From Arenibacter sp. P308M17 (GTDB lineage Bacteria; Bacteroidota; Bacteroidia; Flavobacteriales; Flavobacteriaceae): 64,000 bases of DNA. The position numbers and the translations under genes are program-made. Location of the stretch: NCBI RefSeq assembly GCF_003426735.1, contig NZ_QVON01000007.1:186001-250000 (forward strand), written 5' to 3'. The notes beneath the pieces were generated by a model. That model made no database searches and had not been told where the DNA came from. It saw only the letters and a list, made by a program, of their open reading frames with translations. Positions 43,510-51,470 of this stretch are shown one piece after another (within the stretch, counting starts at the first letter, position 1; each line of letters opens with the position of its first letter).

Positions 43510-44255
43510 TACTTGTCCCAGCGATTGTTGTTAAACTGATTCTTTTTCCAGTACCACATCATGATGAACCCGAACAATGCACCGCCAACATGGGCAAAAT
43601 GTGCTATTCCGTTCCCAAAAATGGAATAGCCCGTTACCCCAGAAAACAAATCGAGCCCAATAAGTACAGGAATAAAATATTTGGCCTTTACCGGCACAGG
43701 AATGAACATTAAAAAAAGTTCGCTGTTGGGGTAAGACATGCCAAAAGCCACCAAAACACCGTATATGGCACCGGAGGCACCTACTGCCGGGGTGTTAAAA
43801 GCACCCAAAAAATTATCTATGGTACTTTTGGAGGCCACATCGTACCAACTAGGGCTGTATTTGCCACCACTAATAATTTCCATTATTTGTTCTTTGGGAA
43901 TGCCAGAGCTTATCAAAGCCTCCATTCCTTGGTTAAAATAGTAGTAGTTTACCCCGGTATGGATCAGGGCGGCCCCAATACCCGCCGAGAAATAAAAGAA
44001 GAAAAATTTATTTCTTCCCCACATTTGTTCCAAGGGCGATCCAAAGGCCCATAATGCGTACATATTGAACAGGATATGCATAAATCCACCATGCATGAAC
44101 ATATGCGACAATATCTGCCAAAACACAAAATTTTCATTTTTCGGAAACCAAAGGGAAAACCATTGGTACATTTGATCACCGTATAATTGGGTCGCTACAA
44201 AAAACAACACGTTTATAATGATCAAATGCTTTACTGCGTCCGTAATCCTACCCAT
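43509..44255 (-). CDS. Rhomboid-family intramembrane serine protease
   Basis: 248 residues, six hydrophobic segments. HILFNMYALW, GASGAIYG (catalytic Ser) and FAHVGGALFGF (catalytic His) are intact. The loop between the third and fourth segments is about 40 residues longer than in the partner gene (GMEALISSGIPKEQIMEIISGG). It starts directly after mutL. The tandem of two active rhomboids behind mutL is an arrangement I know from flavobacteria. Confidence 0.88.
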   Translation of the reverse strand: MGRITDAVKHLIIINVLFFVATQLYGDQMYQWFSLWFPKNENFVFWQILSHMFMHGGFMHILFNMYALWAFGSPLEQMWGRNKFFFFYFSAGIGAALIHTGVNYYYFNQGMEALISSGIPKEQIMEIISGGKYSPSWYDVASKSTIDNFLGAFNTPAVGASGAIYGVLVAFGMSYPNSELFLMFIPVPVKAKYFIPVLIGLDLFSGVTGYSIFGNGIAHFAHVGGALFGFIMMWYWKKNQFNNNRWDK

Positions 44256-46109
44256 TTATATAAATTTTTTATCAATATCGTCCTCGGTAATGGTGACGTA
44301 TATTGGTTTGTTAAAAGGACTTGTCCCAGACTCCTTACAGGCAAACAGATCGTTTACCAGGGCCAGCTGGGAATCGCTGTCCAATATCTCCCCTGTTTTG
44401 ACCGAGAGGGACTTGGCCAATGTTTTTGCCAAGATATCGGTCTGTGAAAAGCCATCCACCACAAAATCCTGTTGATAGTCCGATATCAGTTGATCCAAAA
44501 TAATCCCTACCTCGCTCTCGGGGACGGATAGGGGCACCCCGGTAACCGTTACCTCTTCCCCCTCAATACTATCAAAAACAAACCCTACCGTGGTAAGGCT
44601 TTCCTGAATTTCCTTAATAATAGCGCAATCGGATTTGGAAAACGTCAAAGATAAGGGAAATAACAATTGCTGGCTAACAGCTTCCTTTATGGTAATGTTC
44701 TTCAAAAACTTTTCATAGAGCACCCGTTGGTGCGCCCTACTTTGATCTATGACCACCATCCCCGATTTTATAGTGGTAACAATGTATTTTCTCCTTAACT
44801 GAAAGGTAGTGGTACCCGTGTCTATGGTCTCTTTTTTATTCTCAAAAATAGACCCTGTAATAATATCGGATTCGAAACTTACACTACTAAACCCAGAATT
44901 CTCACCTATGTCGGATTCCATTCCAACATATAGGCCATCCCAACTTTTTGTATTCTGTTTATGAAAATGGGACCGCTGTGCGTTTCCTGTACCTGGGCCT
45001 TCCTTAAAAGGATTAAAACTGGAATCTACATTGATCTTGGGCAATTCTGCAGATTTATCCTTGTAATTATAGGGTGTTTCCAGGTTTTGGTCCTGCTCAA
45101 AATCCAAGGACGGAATTACGTTGAACTGGCCCAGACTGTGTTTCACGGTAGACCGTAAAATAGCGTATAGCGTATGCTCATCATCAAACTTGATTTCCGT
45201 TTTGGTAGGATGGATATTGATATCGATAGACCCCGGGTCTACGGTTAGGTAAAGGAAATAGCCAGGATGGTTCTCTTTTTTTATCAGGCCCTCAAAAGCC
45301 CCCAAAACAGCGTGATGCAAGTATGGACTTTTTATAAACCTATTGTTTACAAAGAAAAACTGCTCTCCCCTGCTCTTTTTGGCAAATTCCGGCTTGCTTA
45401 TATATCCACTTATCCGCACTACCTGTGTATCCTCGTTTACAGGAACCAGCTTTTCGTTGGTCCTGGCACCAAAAACATTCACAATACGCTGTCTACTATT
45501 GGAAATGGGCAGGTTGAACAATTCACTGCCATTATTGTATAAATGAAAATTAATGCCTGAATGGGCAAGGGCCACCCTATGAAACTCATCCAGAATATGA
45601 CGAAGTTCCACATTGTTGGATTTAAGGAAATTTCGTCTGGCGGGAATATTAAAAAACAAATTCTTCACCATCATGGATGTCCCCTTCGGTGCCACGGTTA
45701 CCTCTTGCGAAATTATCTTGCTACCCTCGATCTTTATCTGTGTCGCCACTTCATCCTCGGCGGTCCTGGTCTGCATTTCCACATGGGCAATGGCAGCAAT
45801 GGAGGCCAGGGCCTCTCCCCTAAAGCCTTTGGTATTCAATTGGAAAAGATCTTCCGCCTTTTGGATCTTGGACGTGGCGTGACGCTCAAAACTTAGTCGG
45901 GCATCCGTAACGCTCATTCCCGCACCATCATCGATCACCTGAATAAGGGTTTTTCCTCCATCCTTCACCACCAATTTTATAGTAGAGGCACCGGCGTCAA
46001 TAGCATTCTCCATAAGCTCCTTTACAACGGAGGCTGGACGTTGAACCACTTCCCCTGCAGCAATTTGGTTGGCAACATGGTCTGGCAAAAGCTTAATAAT
46101 ATCTGCCAT
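44256..46109 (-). CDS. mutL: DNA mismatch repair protein MutL
   Basis: 617 residues. The N-terminal GHKL ATPase is complete: MENAIDAGA, DDGAGM, TKGFRGEALASI. The C-terminal endonuclease motif DQHA(X)2E(X)4E reads DQSRAHQRVLYE, with the His replaced by Ser and the Glu by Gln, and the late CPHGRP block reads SPFNKP. The nucleotide sequence at 44729-44764 supports these readings. The protein probably couples MutS recognition to downstream repair without its own nicking activity. It overlaps the small membrane gene by one base. Confidence 0.92.
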   Translation of the reverse strand: MADIIKLLPDHVANQIAAGEVVQRPASVVKELMENAIDAGASTIKLVVKDGGKTLIQVIDDGAGMSVTDARLSFERHATSKIQKAEDLFQLNTKGFRGEALASIAAIAHVEMQTRTAEDEVATQIKIEGSKIISQEVTVAPKGTSMMVKNLFFNIPARRNFLKSNNVELRHILDEFHRVALAHSGINFHLYNNGSELFNLPISNSRQRIVNVFGARTNEKLVPVNEDTQVVRISGYISKPEFAKKSRGEQFFFVNNRFIKSPYLHHAVLGAFEGLIKKENHPGYFLYLTVDPGSIDINIHPTKTEIKFDDEHTLYAILRSTVKHSLGQFNVIPSLDFEQDQNLETPYNYKDKSAELPKINVDSSFNPFKEGPGTGNAQRSHFHKQNTKSWDGLYVGMESDIGENSGFSSVSFESDIITGSIFENKKETIDTGTTTFQLRRKYIVTTIKSGMVVIDQSRAHQRVLYEKFLKNITIKEAVSQQLLFPLSLTFSKSDCAIIKEIQESLTTVGFVFDSIEGEEVTVTGVPLSVPESEVGIILDQLISDYQQDFVVDGFSQTDILAKTLAKSLSVKTGEILDSDSQLALVNDLFACKESGTSPFNKPIYVTITEDDIDKKFI

Positions 46110-46399
46110 TATCGAGTTATAAAGATAGATAGATCAAAATCTATGATGTAAAGAAACAGAAGGATAAGAATGGCAATTATGATAAGGGTCCTAATTTTTT
46201 GATTCCGGCTTCCAGACCGTTTTAAATCGTCCATTGCCCTGCCGAACTTGCCCTTAAGCCCGCTACGACCGTCCATAGTAGGCCTGAACCTGTCCAGTTT
46301 ATGTTCTATTTTATACGGACTGCCCTCCCCTTTATCATCGAAGTAGCGGGGTGTATAATTGAACTTTTTGTTTTTGCGTAATTTCGAAAACTTTCCCAT
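46109..46399 (-). CDS. Small basic membrane-anchored protein
   Basis: 96 residues: a strongly basic N-terminal half (MGKFSKLRKNKKFNYTPRYF, then GRSGLKGKFGRAMDDLKRSG) and one C-terminal hydrophobic helix (TLIIIAILILLFLYIIDFDL). The protein would be a tail-anchored, positively charged cytoplasmic protein. Similar proteins are sometimes labelled riboflavin synthase beta only because of the neighbouring ribH gene; nothing in the sequence supports that. It shares its last base with the mutL start. Confidence 0.7.
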   Translation of the reverse strand: MGKFSKLRKNKKFNYTPRYFDDKGEGSPYKIEHKLDRFRPTMDGRSGLKGKFGRAMDDLKRSGSRNQKIRTLIIIAILILLFLYIIDFDLSIFITR

Positions 46400-46539
46400 A
46401 ATCTTATTGTTTCAAAGTTACTCAAAATCAAAAAACATGCCTTAACTCCCTTGCCAAAAAATGTTAACAATTACAGGAAAGACACCTATTCCCCTTTAAG
46501 ACCAACAAATCCAATGTAGAAAATTTTCGGTGCGCTATA

Positions 46540-47019
46540 CTATCCAAGACCTGCCATCCTTATGGCCGCTATTGCCGCCTCGGCACCCTTATTGCCATGT
46601 TTACCACCACTTCTATCTATAGCCTGCTGCATATTGTTGTCCGTAAGTACACAAAAAATAACAGGAACTTGGGTCCTTATGTTTAGATCCATTATACCCT
46701 GGGCGGTAGCGCTACAAACAAAATCGAAATGCTTGGTCTCCCCCTGAATTACACTTCCGATAGCAATTACCGCGTCCAGCTCCATGGATTCGATCATTTT
46801 CTTGGCACCAAATGGCAGCTCAAAACTCCCGGGAACGTTCCATCGAACAATATTTTCCTCCTTGGCACCGCAATCCAAAAGTGCTTCCATGGCCCCCTTG
46901 TAGAGTCCTTCCGTAATTGCCCAGTTCCACTCAGAAACAACAATCCCAAACCGAAGATCCTTCGCATTTGGGATTGTTGTTTTATCGTAAGCGGATAAAT
47001 TTTTATTAGCCGTAGCCAT
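46540..47019 (-). CDS. ribH: 6,7-dimethyl-8-ribityllumazine synthase
   Basis: 159 residues. SEWNWAITEGLYKGA, WNVPGSFELPFGAK, AIGSVIQGETKHFDFVC (containing the catalytic His of the family) and NKGAEAAIAAIRM match lumazine synthase throughout. It condenses ribityl-aminouracil with dihydroxybutanone phosphate in riboflavin synthesis. It begins 1 base after the TPR gene ends, so it is co-transcribed with it. Confidence 0.93.
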   Translation of the reverse strand: MATANKNLSAYDKTTIPNAKDLRFGIVVSEWNWAITEGLYKGAMEALLDCGAKEENIVRWNVPGSFELPFGAKKMIESMELDAVIAIGSVIQGETKHFDFVCSATAQGIMDLNIRTQVPVIFCVLTDNNMQQAIDRSGGKHGNKGAEAAIAAIRMAGLG

Positions 47020-47020
47020 A

Positions 47021-47785
47021 CTAGTTATTTTTTGCCTTACCTATAAAAGCATCTATGGTCCTGGCCTCGTCCGAACTTGGATATTCCTCCTTTATTCTTT
47101 GGAAATATGTAAGGGCCTTATCATTTTCCTTTAAATCCAACGCGGTAACACCTGCTTTATACAAAAACTTAGGGGTTGTAAAATCGTTGGCACTGTGGGC
47201 AAAGGCCTGCTCGTAATACCCCAAAGCATCATCTGGCTGGTTCAATTGCAGGAAAGCATCTCCCAATCCTCCCTTGGCCAAGGCTCCCAAGATAAGATCA
47301 TCCGAGGAAAATCCTTCCAAATATTTGATGGCCTCATCATACTTCTGCATATTCAAAAATGCCATGCCAGCAGAATATTTGGCCAAATTGGCGGCAGGGG
47401 TACCATTGTACTCTTCAATAATATCCAAAAACCCATACTTGCCCTCAGCCCCGTTCAAGGCCAGTGTAAATAAAGAATCCTTTTGGGAAGTAGCGGATAA
47501 TGCCTGATCAAAATATTGCTGGGGATATAACATCTCATTGGCAGCATTGGCTTCCTTTGGTTTTTCAACAAATTGAAAATAGGCCATATAACCCAATACG
47601 GCCACAGCAATCACACCAATAACCCCAAGAATATAGTTTTGATTTCTGGAAACCCATTCTTCCGATCTGGAAGCTCCTTCATCCAGCGAACTAAATACCT
47701 CTGCAGTTGTACTTTCCTGCTCATCCAACAAAATCTCCTCCTCTTTATTTTTTGGTTTAAAACCTCTTTTCTTGTATGTTGCCAT
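47021..47785 (-). CDS. Tetratricopeptide-repeat membrane protein (YfgM-like)
   Basis: 254 residues: a charged cytoplasmic N terminus, one membrane helix (about 53-72, YILGVIGVIAVAVLGYMAYF), then TPR-type helices (GMAFLNMQKYDEAIKYLEGF, GDAFLQLNQPDDALGYYEQAF, KAGVTALDLKENDKALTYFQ). The topology resembles YfgM, a periplasmic chaperone-network protein attached to the Sec translocon, but homology to YfgM is only structural inference. Confidence 0.8.
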   Translation of the reverse strand: MATYKKRGFKPKNKEEEILLDEQESTTAEVFSSLDEGASRSEEWVSRNQNYILGVIGVIAVAVLGYMAYFQFVEKPKEANAANEMLYPQQYFDQALSATSQKDSLFTLALNGAEGKYGFLDIIEEYNGTPAANLAKYSAGMAFLNMQKYDEAIKYLEGFSSDDLILGALAKGGLGDAFLQLNQPDDALGYYEQAFAHSANDFTTPKFLYKAGVTALDLKENDKALTYFQRIKEEYPSSDEARTIDAFIGKAKNN

Positions 47786-47806
47786 TTTTGAATTTTATTA
47801 ATCGCG

Positions 47807-47814
47807 CAAAAATA
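47807..47814 (-). promoter_or_regulatory. -7 element (TATTTTTG on minus strand) for TPR-ribH-mutL genes
   Basis: Reading the minus strand, TATTTTTG lies about 20 bases before the TPR-gene start; at the 19-base spacing there is GTT rather than TTG. It is a plausible but imperfect promoter for the minus-strand operon. Confidence 0.45.
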
Positions 47815-47850
47815 AAGTTTTTATCCAAAACCGAACGGGTATTTATTCGT

Positions 47851-47858
47851 TATTTTTG
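47851..47858 (+). promoter_or_regulatory. -7 element (TATTTTTG) for recF
   Basis: TATTTTTG on the plus strand lies 53 bases before the recF ATG; no TTG stands at the standard distance. It is divergent with the minus-strand TPR-gene promoter 40 bases away. Confidence 0.4.
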
Positions 47859-47910
47859 GATATTTTATAGTTTCGGGGAGGATTAAAAAATAAATATTTT
47901 ACAGGCCAGA

Positions 47911-48990
47911 ATGTTTCTAAAGAAATTATCACTTATTAATTATAAAAACTTTGCGTCCGAAAATTTCGAATTCGATGCTAAAATAAATTGTTTTGTGGGC
48001 AATAACGGGGTAGGAAAGACCAATATTTTGGACGCTATCTACCATCTTTCCTTTGGAAAAAGTTACTTTAATCCGGTTGCTACCCAAAATATTAGGCACG
48101 AGGAGGATTTTTTCGTGATCGATGGGGAATTCCAAAAAAATGACCGGGAGGAAAGGATTCTCTGCAGCCTAAAAAAGGGGATGAAGAAAATAATCAAACG
48201 CAATGGCAAGGCGTACGACAAATTCTCTGACCATATTGGCTTTTTGCCCTTGGTCATTATTTCGCCCGCAGACCGCGACCTCATCATTGAAGGCAGTGAG
48301 ACCAGAAGAAAGTTTATGGATGGGGTAATTTCCCAATCCGACAAGGAATACCTACAGAGTCTGATCAAATACAACAAAACCCTTGGTCAGAGAAATTCCC
48401 TATTAAAATATTTTGCGGTAAACCAGACTTTTGACAAGACCACCTTGGCCATCTATAATGAACAACTACAGAAATACGGGAGTGCCATATTCTCGAAAAG
48501 GTCTAAATTTCTGGAAGAGTTCATACCTATATTCAAGGAACAGTATCTTGCCATTTCGGGAGGAAAAGAACCCGTAAATTTAACATATGATAGCAAGTTA
48601 TTGAACCGCGATCTCTTAACTTTATTGGAGCTGAATCTAGAAAAGGATAGAGCCCTCCAATACACTAGTGTTGGGACGCACAAGGACGACCTTAACTTTG
48701 AAATAGACGGTCATCCCATAAAAAAATTTGGGAGCCAAGGGCAACAGAAATCGTTCCTGATCGCCTTAAAATTGGCACAATTTTACTTTATTAAAAAGCA
48801 GGCCGGAACTACGCCCTTGTTACTTTTGGATGATATTTTTGACAAATTGGACGAAAACCGGGTGGCCCATATCATTAATTTGGTAGATGAAGAAAATTTT
48901 GGTCAAATATTCCTCAGTGATACCCATGCCGATAGAACGGAGGACGTTGTAAAAAAAATACATCAATCTTATAAAATATTTAAGTTGTAG
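47911..48990 (+). CDS. recF: DNA replication and repair protein RecF
   Basis: 359 residues. Walker [17 protein letters not shown] near residue 28, the ABC signature-like block [16 protein letters not shown], and Walker [17 protein letters not shown] are all present, together with the D-loop-like LSDTHAD. It loads RecA at single-strand gaps with RecO/RecR. The length is normal (about 357-370). Confidence 0.93.
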   Translation: MFLKKLSLINYKNFASENFEFDAKINCFVGNNGVGKTNILDAIYHLSFGKSYFNPVATQNIRHEEDFFVIDGEFQKNDREERILCSLKKGMKKIIKRNGKAYDKFSDHIGFLPLVIISPADRDLIIEGSETRRKFMDGVISQSDKEYLQSLIKYNKTLGQRNSLLKYFAVNQTFDKTTLAIYNEQLQKYGSAIFSKRSKFLEEFIPIFKEQYLAISGGKEPVNLTYDSKLLNRDLLTLLELNLEKDRALQYTSVGTHKDDLNFEIDGHPIKKFGSQGQQKSFLIALKLAQFYFIKKQAGTTPLLLLDDIFDKLDENRVAHIINLVDEENFGQIFLSDTHADRTEDVVKKIHQSYKIFKL

Positions 48991-48991
48991 C

Positions 48992-49411
48992 ATGCGGTAT
49001 GTTTATATTATAGTCGCCCTTATTGGCCTGTCAGGATGCCAAACTAAAGTGGACAAATCAGATTTACTCTTTTTGAACGGCTATTGGGAGATAGAAAGGG
49101 TTACTTTTCCGGATGGTTCCAAGAAGGAATACGAGGTAAGTACCAGTATAGATTATATTGAATTGAAAAACTTTAAAGGTTTTAGAAAAAAGGTACAGCC
49201 CAATTTTAACGGTACCTATGTTACATCAAATGATGCAGAAATGTTTACCATATCTGAAAACGAGGGAATTTTAAGCTTAAACTACAAAACGGATCTAAGT
49301 GAATGGCGTGAAAAAATTGCAAGTCTCTCGGAAAATCACTTCACTGTAATAAATGAAGAAAACATAAAATACCACTATAAGAAATTTGAACCCATAGATC
49401 TTGAACAATAA
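48992..49411 (+). CDS. Small lipoprotein of unknown function
   Basis: 139 residues with a lipoprotein signal (RYVYIIVALIGLSGC). The mature part looks like a small lipocalin-like or beta-sandwich domain: LLFLNGYWEIERVTFPDGSKKEY, then alternating strands (GTYVTSNDAEMFTISENEGILSLNY). It sits between recF and the DUF721 gene with 1-base gaps or overlap, so it is co-transcribed with both. The function is unknown. Confidence 0.75.
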   Translation: MRYVYIIVALIGLSGCQTKVDKSDLLFLNGYWEIERVTFPDGSKKEYEVSTSIDYIELKNFKGFRKKVQPNFNGTYVTSNDAEMFTISENEGILSLNYKTDLSEWREKIASLSENHFTVINEENIKYHYKKFEPIDLEQ

Positions 49412-49707
49412 TGGCCAAAAGAAAAAATGACAACCTGCGCTTGGGCGAAGCCTTACAGGAATTTATTGCCGAAAACAAGTTACAAAAGGGGATGGACCGC
49501 GTTAATGCTAGGGAAGCGTGGAAAAATCTAATGGGCAATGGCGTTAACAACTATACCACGGCCGTTGAACTAAGGAACGACACCCTTCTGGTATCGCTTT
49601 CCTCTTCGGTGCTAAGGGAAGAATTAAGTTTGGGCAAAACAAAGATCATAAAATTATTGAACGAGGAATTGGGCAAGGATCTCATCACAAAAATTGTACT
49701 GAGATAA
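49411..49707 (+). CDS. DUF721/DciA-like protein
   Basis: 98 residues: LGEALQEFIAENKLQKGMDRVNAREAWKNLMGNGVNNYT is the helical N-terminal part and TLLVSLSSSVLREELSLGKTKIIKLLNEELG the KH-like part of DUF721. DciA of this family loads the replicative helicase in bacteria without DnaC; whether this short flavobacterial version does so is inference, though linkage with recF supports a DNA role. Confidence 0.8.
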   Translation: MAKRKNDNLRLGEALQEFIAENKLQKGMDRVNAREAWKNLMGNGVNNYTTAVELRNDTLLVSLSSSVLREELSLGKTKIIKLLNEELGKDLITKIVLR

Positions 49708-49722
49708 GCTTCCGTTATAGCA

Positions 49723-49756
49723 CTAAAAAACCACGCTCTTGGGCGTGGTTTTTTAG
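49723..49756. terminator. Bidirectional intrinsic terminator
   Basis: A 14-bp perfect stem (49723-49736 with 49743-49756) around a 6-base loop, with A-runs and T-runs forming the outer part, so it works for both the recF operon (+) and ndk (-), which converge here. Confidence 0.88.
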
Positions 49757-49774
49757 TTTTTAAACAATATGTCC

Positions 49775-50194
49775 TTAAAAAATTTCCCTACCCGCAAAAT
49801 GAAATGCCCCTTCTATGGCGGCATTTTCATCGCTATCGGAACCATGTACCGCATTTTCGGCTATAGAGGTAGCGAACAATTTTCGTATTGTCCCTTCTGC
49901 AGCATCTGCAGGGTTTGTTGCCCCGATCAGGGCGCGAAAATCCTCAACGGCATTATCCTTTTCCAGAATTGCCGATACAATAGGCCCTCTGGTCATAAAA
50001 TCTACCAATTCCCCAAAAAAAGGACGCTCCTTATGTATTGCGTAAAACGCTTGGGCATCCCTTCTGCTCAATTGCGTATATTTCATTGCCACGATCTTGA
50101 ATCCGGCCGAAGTTATCTTGTCCAAAATTCCACCGATATGTCCATTCTCAACGGCATCTGGCTTAATCATGGTAAATGTTCTATTTGTGCTCAT
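49775..50194 (-). CDS. ndk: Nucleoside diphosphate kinase
   Basis: 139 residues from ATG 50194 ([22 protein letters not shown]). An upstream in-frame ATG at 50212 was rejected: it would lie inside the -7 promoter element (50210-50217), and 139-140 residues is the normal family length. The catalytic His is in [12 protein letters not shown], and the nucleotide-binding TMIKPDA block is intact. It equilibrates NTP pools. Confidence 0.94.
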   Translation of the reverse strand: MSTNRTFTMIKPDAVENGHIGGILDKITSAGFKIVAMKYTQLSRRDAQAFYAIHKERPFFGELVDFMTRGPIVSAILEKDNAVEDFRALIGATNPADAAEGTIRKLFATSIAENAVHGSDSDENAAIEGAFHFAGREIF

Positions 50195-50209
50195 CTCTAA
50201 AATTTTGCG

Positions 50210-50239
50210 CAAAAATACGTTTTATTCCAAAACTAGCAA
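50210..50239 (-). promoter_or_regulatory. Promoter TTG-N19-TATTTTTG for ndk
   Basis: On the minus strand TTG (plus-strand CAA 50237-50239) and TATTTTTG (plus-strand 50210-50217) are 19 bases apart, an exact Bacteroidota consensus. The transcript would begin near 50204, about 10 bases before the ndk start. Confidence 0.75.
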
Positions 50240-50601
50240 TATTTGAGGAACTTCTTATGGCTACAATGCACTTTATCGATAATGATGTCCATTATAAAGT
50301 GTACTGCAACCCCAAGGCAGCATCCCAATATCATTTTCTTCTATACTTAGTCCTTCGGTACAGTATAAAAGTCGTCTTAACAAGGTTTCTCGGAAAAATC
50401 CATTTTACTCCTCCCGATAGCTATCGGGACTAAAGGAAGTTTGATTTTCTTCGATTTCTCCCTTTAGGGTCGGGGTAAGAAATCGAAGGAAATCTTACAG
50501 ATTCAAATTTTCCCATGCACTAAGTAAACTTAGTCCCTATATTTGTAACTATAAGAACCTAGGTTACAAACTTTTGGACCTAACCTCTAAAAAACGTTTT
50601 G
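50240..50601. repeat. Intergenic region with two hairpins
   Basis: No convincing gene. A perfect 16-base palindrome CCCGATAGCTATCGGG lies at 50413-50428. A 17-base inverted repeat (50443-50459 and 50478-50494, 16 of 17 matching, 18-base loop) follows. A shorter inverted repeat CACTTTAT/ATAAAGTG lies near 50268-50300. An open frame across 50257-50433 overlaps the palindrome and lacks protein-like composition, so I do not call it. Confidence 0.6.
50538..50545 (+). promoter_or_regulatory. -7 element (TATATTTG) upstream of the 50-residue gene
   Basis: TATATTTG matches TAnnTTTG, 56 bases before ATG 50602. No TTG at the standard spacing. Confidence 0.4.
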
Positions 50602-50754
50602 ATGAAAAAGACTTTCTTTAAACTTCTAGCAAAAATGAACAAGCTGTTATTGCCGTCCTATTCAAAAAGACAGTTGGACCTTTCCAAAGCCACAAAAATG
50701 CAAATGGCCATAATAGGTTGGCGCTACCTGGTAACCACCAATGCACTGGATTAG
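50602..50754 (+). CDS. Conserved-type 50-residue protein (often mislabelled SsrA-binding protein)
   Basis: 50 residues, MKKTFFKLLAKMNKLLLPSY then basic sequence ending IIGWRYLVTTNALD. I recall near-identical layouts (LLAK-N-LLPSY ... GWRYxVTxxALD) in many flavobacteria, annotated as SsrA-binding protein with no basis: real SmpB has about 150 residues. The protein is strongly basic and amphipathic. It has its own -7-type element and lies 3 bases from the convergent end of apt. The function is unknown. Confidence 0.7.
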   Translation: MKKTFFKLLAKMNKLLLPSYSKRQLDLSKATKMQMAIIGWRYLVTTNALD

Positions 50755-50757
50755 GGC

Positions 50758-51270
50758 CTAATACTGCATAAGGGCCTCAACGGGATAACCGGACAACCTG
50801 TCCCTCCCCTTTAAAAAGGTTAATTCCAGCAAAAAGTTGCACTGTACTACTTCCCCTCCCAATTTTTCGATAAGTTTACAAACGGCTTGTGCCGTACCCC
50901 CGGTAGCCAGAACATCATCGTGGACAAGCACCCTCTCCCCTTTTAGGATACTATCCACATGAATTTCAAGCACATCCGTACCATATTCCAGGGCATAGGG
51001 CTCACTGATTATTTGGTGTGGTAATTTCCCTCGCTTTCTTACCGGGACAAAACCGGCGTTGAGACGGGTTGCCAATAGGGGGGCAAAGAAAAACCCGCGA
51101 CTCTCCATACCGACTACCTTATCCACTTTTTTATTTTTGACCAATTCCAACAGGGCCTCGGCTGCACTCGCCAATGCACAAGCGTCCTGCAATAAGGGGG
51201 TAATATCTTTAAAAGAGATGCCTGCTTCGGGGAAATCCGGGATATCCCGAACATATTTCTTGAAATCCAT
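50758..51270 (-). CDS. apt: Adenine phosphoribosyltransferase
   Basis: 170 residues. The PRPP-binding motif VLVHDDVLATGGTAQA, the substrate loop GMESRGFFFAPLLA and FVPVRKRGKLP match Apt throughout. It salvages adenine to AMP. The stop lies 3 bases from the end of the convergent small gene; no terminator was recognised between them. Confidence 0.93.
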   Translation of the reverse strand: MDFKKYVRDIPDFPEAGISFKDITPLLQDACALASAAEALLELVKNKKVDKVVGMESRGFFFAPLLATRLNAGFVPVRKRGKLPHQIISEPYALEYGTDVLEIHVDSILKGERVLVHDDVLATGGTAQAVCKLIEKLGGEVVQCNFLLELTFLKGRDRLSGYPVEALMQY

Positions 51271-51290
51271 TTATTTTGGTTGCTGTAATT

Positions 51291-51320
51291 TTGTGGTAAA
51301 TTTAAAAAGAAATATATTTG
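51291..51320 (+). promoter_or_regulatory. Promoter TTG-N19-TATATTTG for tRNA-Arg
   Basis: TTG at 51291-51293 and TATATTTG at 51313-51320 have the exact 19-base spacing, placing transcription start near 51327, some 28 bases before the tRNA. Confidence 0.72.
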
Positions 51321-51354
51321 CAGCCCGTTAAAAGGGAAAACCAATTTTTACAAC

Positions 51355-51431
51355 GGCCTCGTGGCGCAACTGAATAGCGCATCTGATTACGGCTCAGAAG
51401 GTTACTGGTTTGAATCCAGTCGAGGTCACCA
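51355..51431 (+). tRNA. tRNA-Arg(ACG)
   Basis: 77 bases including an encoded CCA. The acceptor stem GGCCTCG pairs with CGAGGTC (one G-U); anticodon stem TCTGA/TCAGA encloses the loop TTACGGC, giving anticodon ACG at 51389-51391; T arm ACTGG/CCAGT with loop TTTGAAT. Arg(ACG) is normally read after A34-to-I editing. Confidence 0.95.
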
Positions 51432-51441
51432 CAAGCAAGAA

Positions 51442-51470
51442 ACCACGTCTTTTTAGGCGTGGTCTTTTTT
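51442..51470 (+). terminator. Intrinsic terminator after tRNA-Arg
   Basis: Stem ACCACGTC (51442-51449) with GGCGTGGT (51456-51463), one wobble pair, followed by a run of nine T. Confidence 0.8.

Noticed and set aside
50176-50433. Open frame of 85 codons
   Set aside because: It overlaps the ndk promoter and start and a palindrome, and has no protein-like motif.
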